A stretch of DNA of 64,000 bases, taken from positions 1,664,831 through 1,728,830 of the forward strand of contig NC_066563.1 in assembly GCF_024679095.1 (NCBI RefSeq), written 5' to 3'. How positions within the stretch are numbered: the first letter of the stretch is position 1; each line of letters begins with the position of its first letter. The notes beneath the pieces were generated by a model, which ran no database searches, was not told where the DNA came from, and saw only the letters and a list, made by a program, of their open reading frames with translations. This DNA comes from Eriocheir sinensis (taxonomy: Eukaryota > Arthropoda > Malacostraca > Decapoda > Varunidae). Below, piece after piece: positions 48,130 through 58,925 of the stretch. Position numbers and translations under genes: made by a program.

Positions 48130-48720
48130 GTAAGTGAGTGTGTCATACATTTTGAGGGACATAATTCACGTTAAAGGGAAAATAAAAGGAACATTAAGAA
48201 AAAAATGCGTACCGTGAGAATAAAAAAAAAGTATACTGGAAAAGGAAGCAAAATAATGAAAAGAAATGAGTGTGCAATGTTTTAGAAGTTATAAAAATAT
48301 TTAAAGTACTTTTCTTTATTGAAACAGTTCATAAATGAAAATATACCGTGAGGACGAAGGTAAAACAAAGAATACTAGGAAAAATATTTGAAAAATACTG
48401 AATGAAACTACGCGTGATATTTTTATTTAGATTATTCTTTGATTTCTAAGAATTTGCTTGAAGCGATGAGTGTTTGAAATGTAACAGTTCAGACAAAAGG
48501 AAAACGTGCCGTGAGGACGAAAGGAAATAAACAATACAACATACGGATAAAAGGAAGGAAGAGTTGGCAGTATAAAATGCGAGCAATATTCCAAAGCCGA
48601 GTGTTGAAGACTATGAAGTGATGAAAGTAATTACACAAAACAATCGACAAATAAGGCACTCGTACCATGAGAACTACAAAAAAATGACAAAAAAGAAAGG
48701 AAAATATTGAAAAGAGCAAG
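48130..48720. repeat. Degenerate tandem repeat, about 135-165-bp period
   Basis: A core CGTACCGTGAGGACGAAAGG with AAATA...AATAC downstream recurs at 48208, 48343, 48508 and 48661. Between the cores the sequence is only loosely alike. Weaker echoes may continue beyond the SINE, to about 49690. Confidence 0.55.
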
Positions 48721-48956
48721 CTTGCAGTTAACATAAAATATCCAAATTTCTGAGGGGACAAAAGATCAAGTAATATTTTGACCCTGACAATTTTTAAATG
48801 CTTATGGAGGCAAAAGGAATCAAAACGATTGATGTTTTTAGGACATTGACCTCGCCATGATGCTGGAGAGAAAATGATGAATAATGTACGAGGAAGCAAA
48901 ATGTTGAAGATGAAAAAGAAGATCGCGATATTGACTCAGTGCTTATATAATAATAA

Positions 48957-49260
48957 AGGTGGCTGAGTGGTCAGCGCGCTGGCGCGGCGCTCAAGAACAC
49001 GCAGGATCGCGTCCCGCCCGCCACGACAAACAAGCTAGCTACTTTTAAGCCATCGCCGAGTGGCCTAAGACTACCCACATGCTGTCCTGAAGACCGGTCA
49101 TCTATCAACCCGAATTCAAGATTCTCTCGAAAAGAGGATCAAAGATGAGCTACGGGGGGCAGAATGAGCCGAGCAAGGTAGCGCCACTATAAACACTTGC
49201 CTGCGCCACAACGGGCTGGGGCCGATCACCAGTCCCCACCAAGAAAGCCTGTGAACTAAC
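48957..49260 (+). mobile_element. tRNA-derived SINE, about 300 bp
   Basis: The A box lies in GGTGGCTGAGTGGTCAGCGC (48958-48977) and the B box in GGATCGCGTCCC (about 49009-49020). A long non-tRNA body follows (GCCATCGCCGAGTGGCC, CATGCTGTCCTGAAGACC, CCTGCGCCACAACGGGCTGG, CCAGTCCCCACCAAGAAAGC). It is inserted among the degenerate repeat copies. A box and head resemble a tRNA with a long variable arm, but the acceptor stem does not close. Confidence 0.85.
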
Positions 49261-49705
49261 GAGAAATGATAGGAACGTGTTGGGAAAATTAAGAAAAGAA
49301 CGAGTGTAATAGATACAGAGAACGTAAACAGATTTCATGAAAGTAATAAATGACCCAGATTAAACATTGCTTTTCAGGGATAAAATTAACAAAATAAAAC
49401 AATTCGGAACGGAAGAAAGCAAACCAGAAGACTGGAGCGAATGAATGAGAAATAATAGAAAAAAAAGTAATAATATTGACAAAAAACGAATGTGTGATAC
49501 TTTGAGGCTACTGGATTGGAAGATTAAAAAAAAAAAAAAAATAGAAACAAGGAGAACATAGCAAAAGGATTAACTTCATAAATGGAAGGAAACAAAAGCA
49601 GTGAAATGTGTGCTACTGAGACAGACTGGATAATTGAAAGGGATGAAAAGGAGTAAAACAACCGGGAGAGGCAAACGTAACGTGAGGCTTAAGGGAGCTT
49701 GGAGC
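49261..49705. other. A-rich stretch, no gene
   Basis: Includes an A-run at 49526-49541 and two loosely similar GTGTG(A/C)TACT...CTGGAT segments at 49493 and 49608. Confidence 0.5.
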
Positions 49706-49754
<49 letters not shown>

Positions 49755-49760
49755 GGGGGC
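49706..49760. repeat. (TG)21 then a G-run
   Basis: TG array at 49711-49752 ending in eight G. Confidence 0.96.
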
Positions 49761-49857
49761 GGAGGAGCAACACCACTGCAGCACTTCATCATACAAGTTC
49801 CATTCATCAACACTTTTTCTTCTCTTTCATCAAAATTTAAGCTCCATATATCAACAT

Positions 49858-49860
<3 letters not shown>

Positions 49861-49942
<82 letters not shown>

Positions 49943-49953
49943 CCCCCCCCCCC
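49861..49953. repeat. (TC)39 then a C-run
   Basis: TC array to 49938, CCCTC, then about twelve C. Confidence 0.97.
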
Positions 49954-50092
49954 GTCATGCACGCCCCGGCCAGGTGTGGTAGGTGTGCAGGCGGTCATTA
50001 GCGGCCGTAAGGTGTTGGCCGACAGGTGTGCGGGGCGCCATAACAGGTGTGTTTGGCAGGGAACAGTGCAGGCGTGTAAGAGGGTGGATCAC

Positions 50093-50094
<2 letters not shown>

Positions 50095-50147
<53 letters not shown>
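50095..50147. repeat. (GA)26 microsatellite
   Basis: Uninterrupted GA array; complementary to the TC array 150 bp upstream. Confidence 0.97.
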
Positions 50148-50149
<2 letters not shown>

Positions 50150-50278
50150 ATATGGGTTGGAGGGAAAATCAAAATATTGCAGTGTAACTTATTAAAAAAA
50201 ATAAGATATATGCGAATGGACTATGCGATGGGATATATGTGAAACTCATGAAATGTTAAATGTAATGAGAGAGTAGTA

Positions 50279-50280
<2 letters not shown>

Positions 50281-50319
<39 letters not shown>

Positions 50320-50329
50320 AGTAGTAGTA
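50281..50329. repeat. (GTA)n array
   Basis: GTA units with one AAGTAG interruption near 50320. Confidence 0.97.
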
Positions 50330-51267
50330 AATATTATCATAATTAATATTTTCGTTATCGTTACAATAATGTGATTACAATAAACTTAGAACTCTCCACA
50401 ATAATATCCACCAGCTGTTTATTTGACCATCGATGTGCGCAATATCCTGTATCAATCGAATTAATAATTAACCTGCATTCAGCACCTGTCAGCATACAAT
50501 AATGGAGAGCGGCCTTTTAACTATATTCAAATTATAGACTCAAACACGGGGCAATCTTTTCATCCCTTACTCAAACACTCTGGACCAACCTCGCTTTTCA
50601 ACTTCTCCTGAGCCACTTTTTCCCTTTTTCCTTAGGCTCAAAATTAAACACACTTACAGGCCATAAGAGCGTCGTGGAGCAGGTGCGGCAAGGGTAAAAC
50701 AGCCTTAGAGACCCTTAGCGGCCCGGTCTTGCCACCAGAGCCCCACAAGAACTCAATTTGCCTTGCTTTTACCTGCTTGAGTTGCGGAAAGTGTCTTACT
50801 TCTGCAGGATGGTTTCTTTCCGTGGTTTGTGATGCGGTTTCTTCCTTGCTGCGAATAGAAAGATGAAATAAGAATGGAGAATGGAAATGAAATGTAGTCA
50901 CGAGGAAAGGAAGAGTGAATAATAGATGAATCATAGTTAGTAGGTCAGTGGTTTGAATGACATAGATATGTTATGTTATTGATATGTAAAAAAATATATT
51001 GGAAAGGAAAATAGAAAGATGCTACGCGGTAAATAGGAATAATGATTAAAAATGTTAAGAGAATAAATATGAGGGGAAAATAAGATTAGCCACGAGGAAA
51101 AAAACTTTCTTAATTATCCCTTAAAGTAACGTATATTGTACATGTATATTGCTATGGGCAGGTAAGGACGAATTTGAAGAATAAAGAGAAAAAGTGAATA
51201 TTCTAACTTCTGACACTGAAAAGAAATCAGTAACGAATATCACAAACTTGAAAGTCAGGAGCTACAT
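50330..51267. other. Unique AT-rich island, candidate noncoding element
   Basis: Unique DNA with GAATTAATAATTAACCTGC near 50459 and CAGCACCTGTCAGC near 50480 (AT cores, E-box and a CTGTCA Meis-type half site). No coding domain. Confidence 0.35.
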
Positions 51268-51520
51268 TCGTCGAGGCTCTTTTGTTACTTCCCGCGAGTC
51301 ATGGCGATACAATGCCTTTATTTCTGCTACCTTACACGCGTTGGAGCGGCCGTGAGTCGCGAGTAGGAGAGAGGCTGCTGCTCTGCCGGGCCCGTTTTCA
51401 TAAAGCCTCTTTTGCTATTCTTAACGACTCACAGCAGCTCGCGAGGCTTACGAGTCAATAAGAGCCTTGTCACCCGCCATGAGTCCCTGGTAGTAGCAAA
51501 GAGGCTTTATACATACGAAC
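51268..51520. mobile_element. Foldback-type inverted repeat element
   Basis: The left arm GAGGCTCTTTTGTTAC (51273) with GAGTCATGGCG (51296) mirrors the right arm CGCCATGAGTC (51475) with GTAGTAGCAAAGAGGCTTTA (51490). A third copy of the same module, AAGCCTCTTTTGCTATTC (51403), lies in direct orientation with the left arm. About 250 bp, with no coding region. The class is unknown; it could be a MITE or foldback element. Confidence 0.7.
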
Positions 51521-52849
51521 CTTAAGGAAAATACATTATAAGTATGAATACCGTGAATGCGAGCTTCGTCCACTGAAAACAATAGTCGTCAAAGTAAACG
51601 AGACGAAACTTAGAAATGGCAAATAACCGCAAGTTTATCACGAGTTTAACTATCCGTAAAATCTAGACACAAAGATGAAATGAAGGAGTGTGGGGACCAT
51701 GAAAGAACCGCGCACAGATCGCCAGGAAGGGAGCAAAAGTTTATGCTGGTAAAGCCTAGGAAGATCAAAGTACTTCTCCCTCGCTACCCGCTAGTTCAAT
51801 CTTCTGTTTAACCCAAATGAAAAAAAAATCCGTAAATAGCTTGCCAAAACGAAGAGGCTAAAATAAAACTAGGTATAACTTAGGAAACTCAAAGTATTTC
51901 TCATTGCCCCTCCGCATAAACATTCTCACAATTTACTCTTTAAACAAAAACAAAAACAAAAAAAAAGCGAAAATAAAAATCAAAAGTGCGTGGACCAAGT
52001 CATGTACCTCGCACCGATTAGCCCTCAAAAGACCGTAAACTTACAAAAAAAAAAAAAAAAAAAAGAGCTTAGGAGGACGTAGTACGCCTTATTCACTCTT
52101 GCAAACATCAACTCTTATGTATTATCATTATCAAGGTAGAATTTGCCATATGTTAAGGCATAGAATATATAAAATATCTCTCACTCCCTCCTCTCACACT
52201 CACATTCACACACACATACAGACACTTTTTCCTCCTCTCCTCCTACTCCTGCTCTTCCTCCTCTTCTTCTTCCTTCTCTCCTCCTCCTTCTCCTCTTCCT
52301 TTGGCATTTCTGTTCCCTCCGTCTCATCCGGAATCGCATTTTGCGCAACTTTACGATCGAATGAAAAAATCCTGTTCAGAGGGAAGGTATTTTTGCGAAG
52401 GCTTTACTTTTCTCTTCGCTTTTTTTTCCCCGCATAAGTAACGAAGGGCGTAACAATAATACAACCCACTGAGGAAGATGAGATGGAACTACTTACCACA
52501 CGATAATCACTTCGAAGGAGAGGAAAGATCAATAGACCCAATTACTATTCCTCTGCGCTTGCAAATAAACTCGGGTGTCAGTGGCTGGGAAGGGAGACAA
52601 AATGGCAGTGGGGAAAAAGAACACATGCAAAAAAAAAAGTTCCCGGAAATATATACCCTATGAATAAGAAAATAGGCAAAAAAAATATATAGATGATAGA
52701 ATTTGGGGGAATAGCAAAACTCTACATTACATATTTTTCCTTTTATCACTGAAACGCGGCGTGAAAGTCCTCGCTGCTCCACTGCGTTTCCCAGCGACGC
52801 CTCAGACTTTTCTTTCTTCCCTCCGCGAGATTCCCTTCCGAGGACCGAA
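51521..52849. other. Unique A-rich stretch, no gene
   Basis: A-run at 52045-52064, CTC-rich patch at 52228-52300, no recognised exon. Confidence 0.5.
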
Positions 52850-54576
52850 GCGGGTAGGGGAGGGAGGAGGGGGATAAGGGAGGGGAGAGGGATAGGATTG
52901 GAAAGGTGTTGGAAGGGAAGGGAGTGTTGGAAGTCAGGAGATGAGAACATGGATAGGATTGGCGGGGGATGAAGGTTGGATGGAGGGGAGGAGAAAAGGA
53001 GGGAAAGGAGTAATGATTGAGGTGTTGGACAGGGAAGAGAGTATGGGAATTCAGAAGATGGGGACTAGGAAAGAAGTGAAAGGGGATAGTACTGAAAGGC
53101 AAGGAAGGGTAGGAGGGAAAGGGGAAAGGATAGTAAAGGTATTGGAAGGGAAGAGAGTATGGGAAGTCAGAAGATGGAGACATGGGAAGGAATGGAAGGG
53201 GATAGGAGTGAAAGGGGAGGATGAAAGTGAGGAAGGAAGAAAAGGGTACCATGGAAGAGGTTGAGAACTGGGAAGGTAATGGAAGTTAGGAGATAGGGAC
53301 ATAGGAAGAAGAGAAAGAGAATTGAAGTGGAAGGGGAGGCAGGGGTAGAAAGCAAGGGTGTGAGAACTGGAAAGAGAATGAAAGCCCAGTAATTATAGAA
53401 AGTCAGGATAGGGGGCATGGAGAGGAGTGGAAAGGGATAGGAGTGGAAGGAGAGGATAAAAGTCAGGAGAATAATTAGTAGGAGGAAGTGAGGTGAATTA
53501 TAAAAGACGAATCAGGTAAGGCGTGTTGGGATGGAAAGGGAGGGAGGAGAGGAAGGAGAGGAAACTAGAGAGAGGAGGAGGGTAATAGGAGCCAGGAGAG
53601 GGAACAAGGGGGCAGCTGAATGAGATGGAAAGAGACGAAGGAGCAGTGTTAGAAAATGAAAGAGGAGATGAGTGGAAAGAATAGGAAGACGAAGGAATAG
53701 GAAAACAAAAGAATGATGAACAGGAAAGGGAAAAAAGTGGAAAAATACAGAAAAAAATGGGGAAAAGAGCCGTTTAAATACACAGTAGCAAATGAAAAAA
53801 GGAAAATAACGAGCATAGTAATAGGAGAAATAGGAAGAAAAGAGAACCAGTAACGCAATACCTCAAAAAAGGGAACGTTAGAAAGTAGGAAAAAGTAAAA
53901 TGATGCAATTCTTAGGTAAGGCAAAGGAGAGTAAAGCAAGGAATAGAGGAAGAGTAGAAATAGAAGCAGGGAACCAGGAACAAAATAGCTCAAGGGGGAG
54001 TAATTGTACCGAGAAGGGAGAGAAAGGAAAGCTAATAAATGAAGACATGAATGGAGGGAGAGGGAGGGAGTTTAGGCATGGAAGGGCACGTAGGGGAGGA
54101 AGGGAAGGAAAGGGAGCTCAAGGACGGGGGAGGAACAGGAAACAAGGGAAGGATTAGTTAAGGGAATAGGGTTTGGGGAGGGTCTGGTAGGATTACGGTA
54201 AAGGGAGGTGTAAGTGTGGGTTTTAGGGGTGGTGGGCTCTAGAGGGGATCAAGGGAGGGATTATATAGGCGGAATTAAGCATAGAGAGATAAGGGGGAGG
54301 GAGGAAGTCAGGGAGATGGAACGTAGAGGGGAGGGAGGAGGTAAAGTAGGCGTTGAAAATGGGAAGATTGTAAAGGAAATTAATAGGTTTAGTGGTAACA
54401 TAAATGAAGAGAACAGAGAAGAGAAAAAAAGAGAAAAGAAGTGAAGGAAAAAAAACTGAAGGGATGGGAAGAGAAAGAAGAGGAAAAAGAGAAGACAAGA
54501 CAAGACAAGAGGGGAAAAGAGGAGAAAAGAGGAGACCAGAGGAGAAGAAAAGACAAAAATAGACATGAAAAGAAGA

Positions 54577-54607
<31 letters not shown>

Positions 54608-54720
54608 CAAAACTTAATAAAACACTAAAGAAAAAGAAATAGAAAAGAAAAGAAAAAAAAGAGAAAGAAGCGAGCACAAGAAAAGCGGAGAGAACAGAAG
54701 GAGAAACACACGGACCCTTA
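52850..54720. repeat. 1.9-kb polypurine tract
   Basis: The plus strand is nearly all A and G. It includes the ~117-bp minisatellite (52860-53480), GACAA/GGAAAAGA units at 54490-54555 and an (AACAA)n run at 54580-54614. Long frames on either strand are compositional. Confidence 0.85.
52860..53480. repeat. ~117-bp minisatellite, 5-6 units
   Basis: The core GGAAGTCAGAAGATGGAGAC starts at 52929, 53045, 53162, 53281 and 53397, with a half-unit at 53457. Spacings are 116, 117, 119 and 116 bp. Each core is followed by ATGG-AAGGGGATAGGAGTG. Confidence 0.9.
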
Positions 54721-54915
54721 CAAACAGGTAGATACAAACACCTTTATACAGAGACGGACAGGTATCAGCCATCAGGTACGAGTATAACAAACTTGAGTAT
54801 AGCGTTGCCGCGTGAAACAAGAGAAACAAAACCAATAGAAGCTGAAATGTGACGCGATGAATCAAATAAAGAACGACAACTCTGGTTACCTATGCATATA
54901 TACAGAACAGACAAA

Positions 54916-55036
54916 CACCCTCGACATTGACCTCTCTTTCGGCCACTCCTCTGAACGCTTTTTATAGGAGCAGTGAGTAGCGTTTTTTTAAAATTATTGT
55001 TTCCTTTTTTTGCCCTTGAGCTGTTTCCTTTACTGT

Positions 55037-55085
<49 letters not shown>
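54916..55085 (+). mobile_element. LINE 3' UTR ending in (CA)n (tail family copy 8)
   Basis: Blocks in order: CATTGACCTCTCTTTCGGCC, TATAGGAGCAGTGAGTAGCG, a T-run with ATTATTG and TGCCCTTGAGCTGTTTCC. TTTACTGTAAAA then continues without a gap into (CA)22 at 55041-55085 in place of poly-A. Confidence 0.88.
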
Positions 55086-55087
<2 letters not shown>

Positions 55088-55203
55088 ACAGACACCTATA
55101 CAAACACAGGCAATTCCTCTTCATATATATATATATTCCCAAGTGCTTACTCATAAACATACACATACAGTTACAATTTATTATGATGTATTACTGCATG
55201 TAC

Positions 55204-55228
55204 GTATGTATGTATGTATGTATGTATT
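55204..55228. repeat. (GTAT)6 microsatellite
   Basis: Clean tetranucleotide units. Confidence 0.94.
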
Positions 55229-55359
55229 GTGTGTGAGGTGGAGGAAACGAAGGAGAGGGAGAGAGAGGTAAAAGGAAGGATAGAAGGAGAGGAAGGAAAG
55301 AGAAGGAAAGGGAGAGAGAAAGGAGGAAGAGAGAAAATCGTCTTATCTCTGTTATATCC

Positions 55360-55362
<3 letters not shown>
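55229..55362. repeat. Purine-rich patch
   Basis: GGAGAG/GGAAAG units on the plus strand. Confidence 0.75.

Positions 55363-55403
<41 letters not shown>
55363..55403. repeat. (AG)20 microsatellite
   Basis: Uninterrupted AG array. Confidence 0.97.
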
Positions 55404-55405
<2 letters not shown>

Positions 55406-55463
55406 CCCACTAAACAGAAGGAATGTGCTGTTGACGTAATAAGAAACGAAGAAACTTGAGGAC

Positions 55464-55501
55464 GTGTGTGTGTGTGTGTATGTGTGTGTGTGTGTGTGTG
55501 T
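55464..55501. repeat. (GT)19 with one interruption
   Basis: One GTAT unit near 55479. Confidence 0.96.
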
Positions 55502-55678
55502 GGACAAGGCTTATGGGCGAGAGACGGAGGAGAAGGGAGATAGGGATGTCGGATTCGAGGAAGATCTGAAGGGAGTTAACGAAGTAGTCTATAAGTCTTC
55601 TATTTTCGAATGTTACCTGAAAAAGAAGAAGACGAAGAACCTTGAAGATCACACCATTACTAGAACCCCCGTCACCAC

Positions 55679-55860
55679 AACCTAATCTCTAGCCTAGCGT
55701 AGCCAAACTTAGCCTAATGTTACCTAGCCCAACCGAGTCAAGCCTACCCTATCTTAGCCAAGCTTACTTTAACCTAAGCTAACCAAGTCTAGTACACTCA
55801 AACCTAGCCAAACTTAACGTAACTTAGTCTAACTTCATGTAACTCAATCTTACCTGAACA
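55679..55860. repeat. Degenerate CCTAA/CTTAG (telomere-like) tract
   Basis: About 180 bp of pentamer-like words (CCTAG, CCTAA, CTTAG, CCAAA, CTAAC) with no perfect array. Arthropod telomeres are (TTAGG)n/(CCTAA)n, so this may be an old interstitial telomere-like repeat or a decayed independent pentamer. Confidence 0.6.
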
Positions 55861-56097
55861 CAGACAGACAGGCAGATAGACACAAAGACAGACAGACGTT
55901 TAAATACTCTCTTACTTATTGTCTTTTGGCACTCGAGCTTATAATCCCGTTCTTTGATCCTTGCTTTTCACCTCTCGAGTCTGGTAATCACTGCAGCTTA
56001 TCTTTTTTTTTCTTCGTTGCAGTCAGAGATATTTGTTTCCAGAGTTACATCATTTATCGTTCTGTGTTACTGTTTTTTTACATATTTCGTTGCATAT

Positions 56098-56630
56098 CCA
56101 GCTTCCCGTTTTCCCTTTTCCCGTTTCCAGTTTTCCCGTTTTCCCCGATTTCCGGTTTTCTTTTCTCGATTTCCCGTTTTCGCTTTTTTTCTCGATTTCC
56201 GGTTTTCTCTTCTCGATTTCCCGTTTTCTCTTTTTTCCCGATTTCACGAATTTCTTTTTTTTTTCAGATTTTACCGTTTTCTCTTCCCGATTTCCCGTTT
56301 TCTCTTTTTCCCCGATTTCCCGTTTTCTCTTTTTTCACGATTTCCCGTTTCCTCTTTTTCAGCTTCCCCGTTTTCTCTTTTTTCCTGATTTCCCTTATTC
56401 CCGGTTTGTGTCGCTGTTTCCGCATATTTTCCTTCATTTCGTTGTGTTTCTAGCTTCTCGTTTTCTCTTTTCCTGCTTTCCTTTTTTCCCGTTTTCCTAC
56501 TTTCTCGCTTTCCCGCTTTCCCGTTTTCCCGTTTTCCTGCTTTCCCGTTTTCCCGCTTTCCAGTTTCCCCGCCTTCCCGTTTTCCCGCTTTCCCGTTTCC
56601 CGCTTTCCTGTTTTTTTCGTTTTTTTCCTA
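56098..56630. repeat. Pyrimidine minisatellite, ~22-bp then 10-bp units
   Basis: 56098-56400 repeats CGATTTCCCGTTTTCTCTTT with variants. 56450-56620 repeats CCCGTTTTCC/CCCGCTTTCC decamers. A 221-codon plus frame rich in F, S, P and R is its translation. Confidence 0.9.
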
Positions 56631-57169
56631 TTTTACGCGCCTTTCCCTTCACTCCGATGGACCTCCAGCTTCCCACTCTCCCCTTTAAAATTTCATGATC
56701 GCTGAGGAGTTAACATCGCTATTGTTTTTACAGTTTTACGACATTTTTCTATAAATAAACGCGAACATTACAGTAACTCTCTCCTGTCGCTTTCTCATTC
56801 GTGCTCGGAATATCACGCGTGTAGGTGTTTCGTGATAGTGTTTCCTCTGATGTAATATTGTTTGTATTATCAAGAGGATTCATCTTTTCTGTTTAAACCT
56901 CGACACACAATGAGCTCTGTGTATGATATTAACTCACAAGCACTACTCCATAATACTAATAAGCACTTCAGAGCATTAATCTACGCACTGTTCTTATCTT
57001 TCATTCTGTTTCTTCATTTTCATTATTTATTTCGTTGCTTCATAAAGAGTTTTTGCTTCCATTTTTTCTTTCTATTTTTCATTTCACTGATTTTTTTATA
57101 ACACTTTCTCACTCCCTTCTTTTTTTTTTTTCTTCTCCATTTTGTATCTTTCATTCAATTTCTTATTCA
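56631..57169. other. Unique T-rich stretch, no gene
   Basis: Nothing recognised beyond T-runs. Confidence 0.5.
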
Positions 57170-57760
57170 CCCCGAGGAGATAAGTTAAGTTAGTTTCTCT
57201 TCTTCTTCTTCTTCGATTTACCTTCTTCTTCTTCTTATTATTATTATTCCTTCTTCCATCTTCAGCATTGCATCGTCTATTTAATCTCCCGAAAGAAATA
57301 CGTAAGACCTCAGAGTATTTAATTTTGTCACGTTTAGTTTCAGGTTAGGTCAAGTTAGTTTAGGTTAGGTTCTCTTCTTCTTCTTCTTCTTCGTCTTCTT
57401 CTTCTAATCCTTCTTTTTCCTTCTCCTCCACTGTAACATCTATTTAGTCCCTCACTCACCCCGAAGAAATAGTTAAGACTTCAGAGTATTTCTTTTTGTC
57501 ACGTGGGGTCTCAGGTTAGGTTAGGTTTGAAGAACTTGAAGAAGCAGAGAAAGAAAAAGAAGAAAAGAAGACGAAAAGGAGCAAAGGAAGGAAGATAACT
57601 TTAAGAATAGGAAGAAAAAGAGGCAGAAGGTGAAGAATAGATTATGTTAGGTTAGAGTCTTCTTTTTCCAACTCCTCCATCGTAGCTTCTATTTAGTCTC
57701 TTACCCCAAGTACCTCAGAGTATTTCATTTTGTCATGTTGCGCCTAAGGTTTCCAGTGAC
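57170..57760. repeat. TTAGG-bearing tandem repeat, 3 units
   Basis: Units carry (TTC)n, ATCTATTTAGTC, CCCGAAGAAATA, CTCAGAGTATTT (57310, 57481, 57715) and TTTTGTCACGT, then GGTTAGGTTAGG-type words. The third unit carries an A/G-rich insertion of about 120 bp. Confidence 0.75.
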
Positions 57761-57839
57761 GTTCAGCCTTGTGCAAGCGTGTAGGCAAGGAAGGACATTT
57801 TGATGCTCTCGCCGGACACAGGAGCCTGGAGGCAAATCT

Positions 57840-58205
57840 GATCCCAGGAGAGTGGCACCAAAGGAAGGAGGAAGAGGAGGAGATGGAGCAAGAGGAGGAG
57901 GAGGTAGAGGAGGTGGAGGAGGAGGATTATGAAGTGAAGGAAGATGAGAATGAAGTTTGGGAGAGGAAGGCAGATGGAGTGAGAAGATGTAATGGAAAAA
58001 GAAAAAGAAAAAGATGTAGAGAATGGGAAGAGAAAAAGAAGAAGAAAGAAAAATTAGCAAAAGAGGAAAAAACGAAAATGAAAGAAGAATGAAGAAAAAA
58101 GAAAAGGAAGAAGAACAAGTAATAGAAGAAGAAGAAAAAAAAAGAAAAAGGAAACCAAGAAATAAAAAAAGAAACGAGAACAACAGCAAAAAATATATAA
58201 AGTAA
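57840..58205. repeat. Polypurine tract
   Basis: GAG/GAAAAAG-rich plus strand; a lysine/glutamate-rich frame across it is compositional. Confidence 0.85.
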
Positions 58206-58227
58206 ATGTGAGAATGTCAAGCTGGAG

Positions 58228-58228
<1 letters not shown>

Positions 58229-58287
<59 letters not shown>

Positions 58288-58300
58288 GTGGGTGGGTGTA
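58229..58300. repeat. (TG)24 then GGGTG units
   Basis: Pure TG to 58278, then GGTGGGTG. Confidence 0.97.
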
Positions 58301-58545
58301 TCTTGGATGGAGCTCGAAGCCCCAGATGAGATGGAGCCTGTTTCTGGTTGAGCCCGGAGGAAGATCTTTCAGGCCTCATAAATGCATGATGCGCCGCGCC
58401 GAGCCCCCACGATGTCCTGTCTCCACGCCGCTCACAAGGGGACGCGTGGCCCGGGGAATAAGATCGCCTTAGAGTCTGGCATTTGTAACTATTCTCTTGC
58501 CTTCTCTGCGTGTCTTCCTCTTTCTTTTCTTTTCCTCGAGTTGGT
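58301..58545. other. Unique GC-rich island
   Basis: Includes CCTCATAAATGCATGATGCG near 58375. No exon recognised. Confidence 0.4.
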
Positions 58546-58925
58546 CAGCTAATAAGGTCCTCTAACATAAGATACAAATTCATAAACAATTTGGCTTTGT
58601 CCACGTTCGCAGTCATAAGTATTTTAAAAACGTTCGATAATTTTTCCTCGGAGGTGACGTTTTTCAAGAGAGAATATGGAAGAGAGAATATGAGACGAGA
58701 ATATGTGAGAGAATACGGGGTGAGAGCCTTTCATCGCAAGGTTTGTTGTGCCACGAAGAGATCATCTTTGTTGTCCTGCGATGAACTCTTTCTAGTTTAG
58801 CAATGTCCGTTGCGAGGTGGGGGGACCAGAACAACAGTGAATATTTGAAGTGTTGTCTCACTGAACTATTGTACAGTGGTTGTATTACAGCTTTATTCAT
58901 GCATTCAGTTCGCTTTATTCGCTGC
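58546..58925 (-). pseudogene. CR1-like LINE reverse-transcriptase C-terminal remnant
   Basis: On the minus strand the sequence reads LYNSSVRQHFKYSLLFWSPH, then IAKLERVHRR-TTKMI, then in shifted frames FSLEKRHLRGKIIERF and KILMTANVDKAKLF. The order (S/V)RP-LEY...WSP...LE-VQRRATK-I...LRG-LIE-FK-L is the post-catalytic end of many non-LTR reverse transcriptases, including CR1 and Jockey types. Breaks: a T-run frameshift near 58630 and a four-fold microduplication of GAGAGAATATG at 58667-58721 that shifts the frame. No catalytic FADD-type box is present. Confidence 0.85.

Noticed and set aside
48957..49030. Functional tRNA gene (serine-like)
   Set aside because: A and B boxes are present, but the acceptor arms do not pair and a SINE body continues directly. 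A tRNAscan-type covariance score would be decisive.
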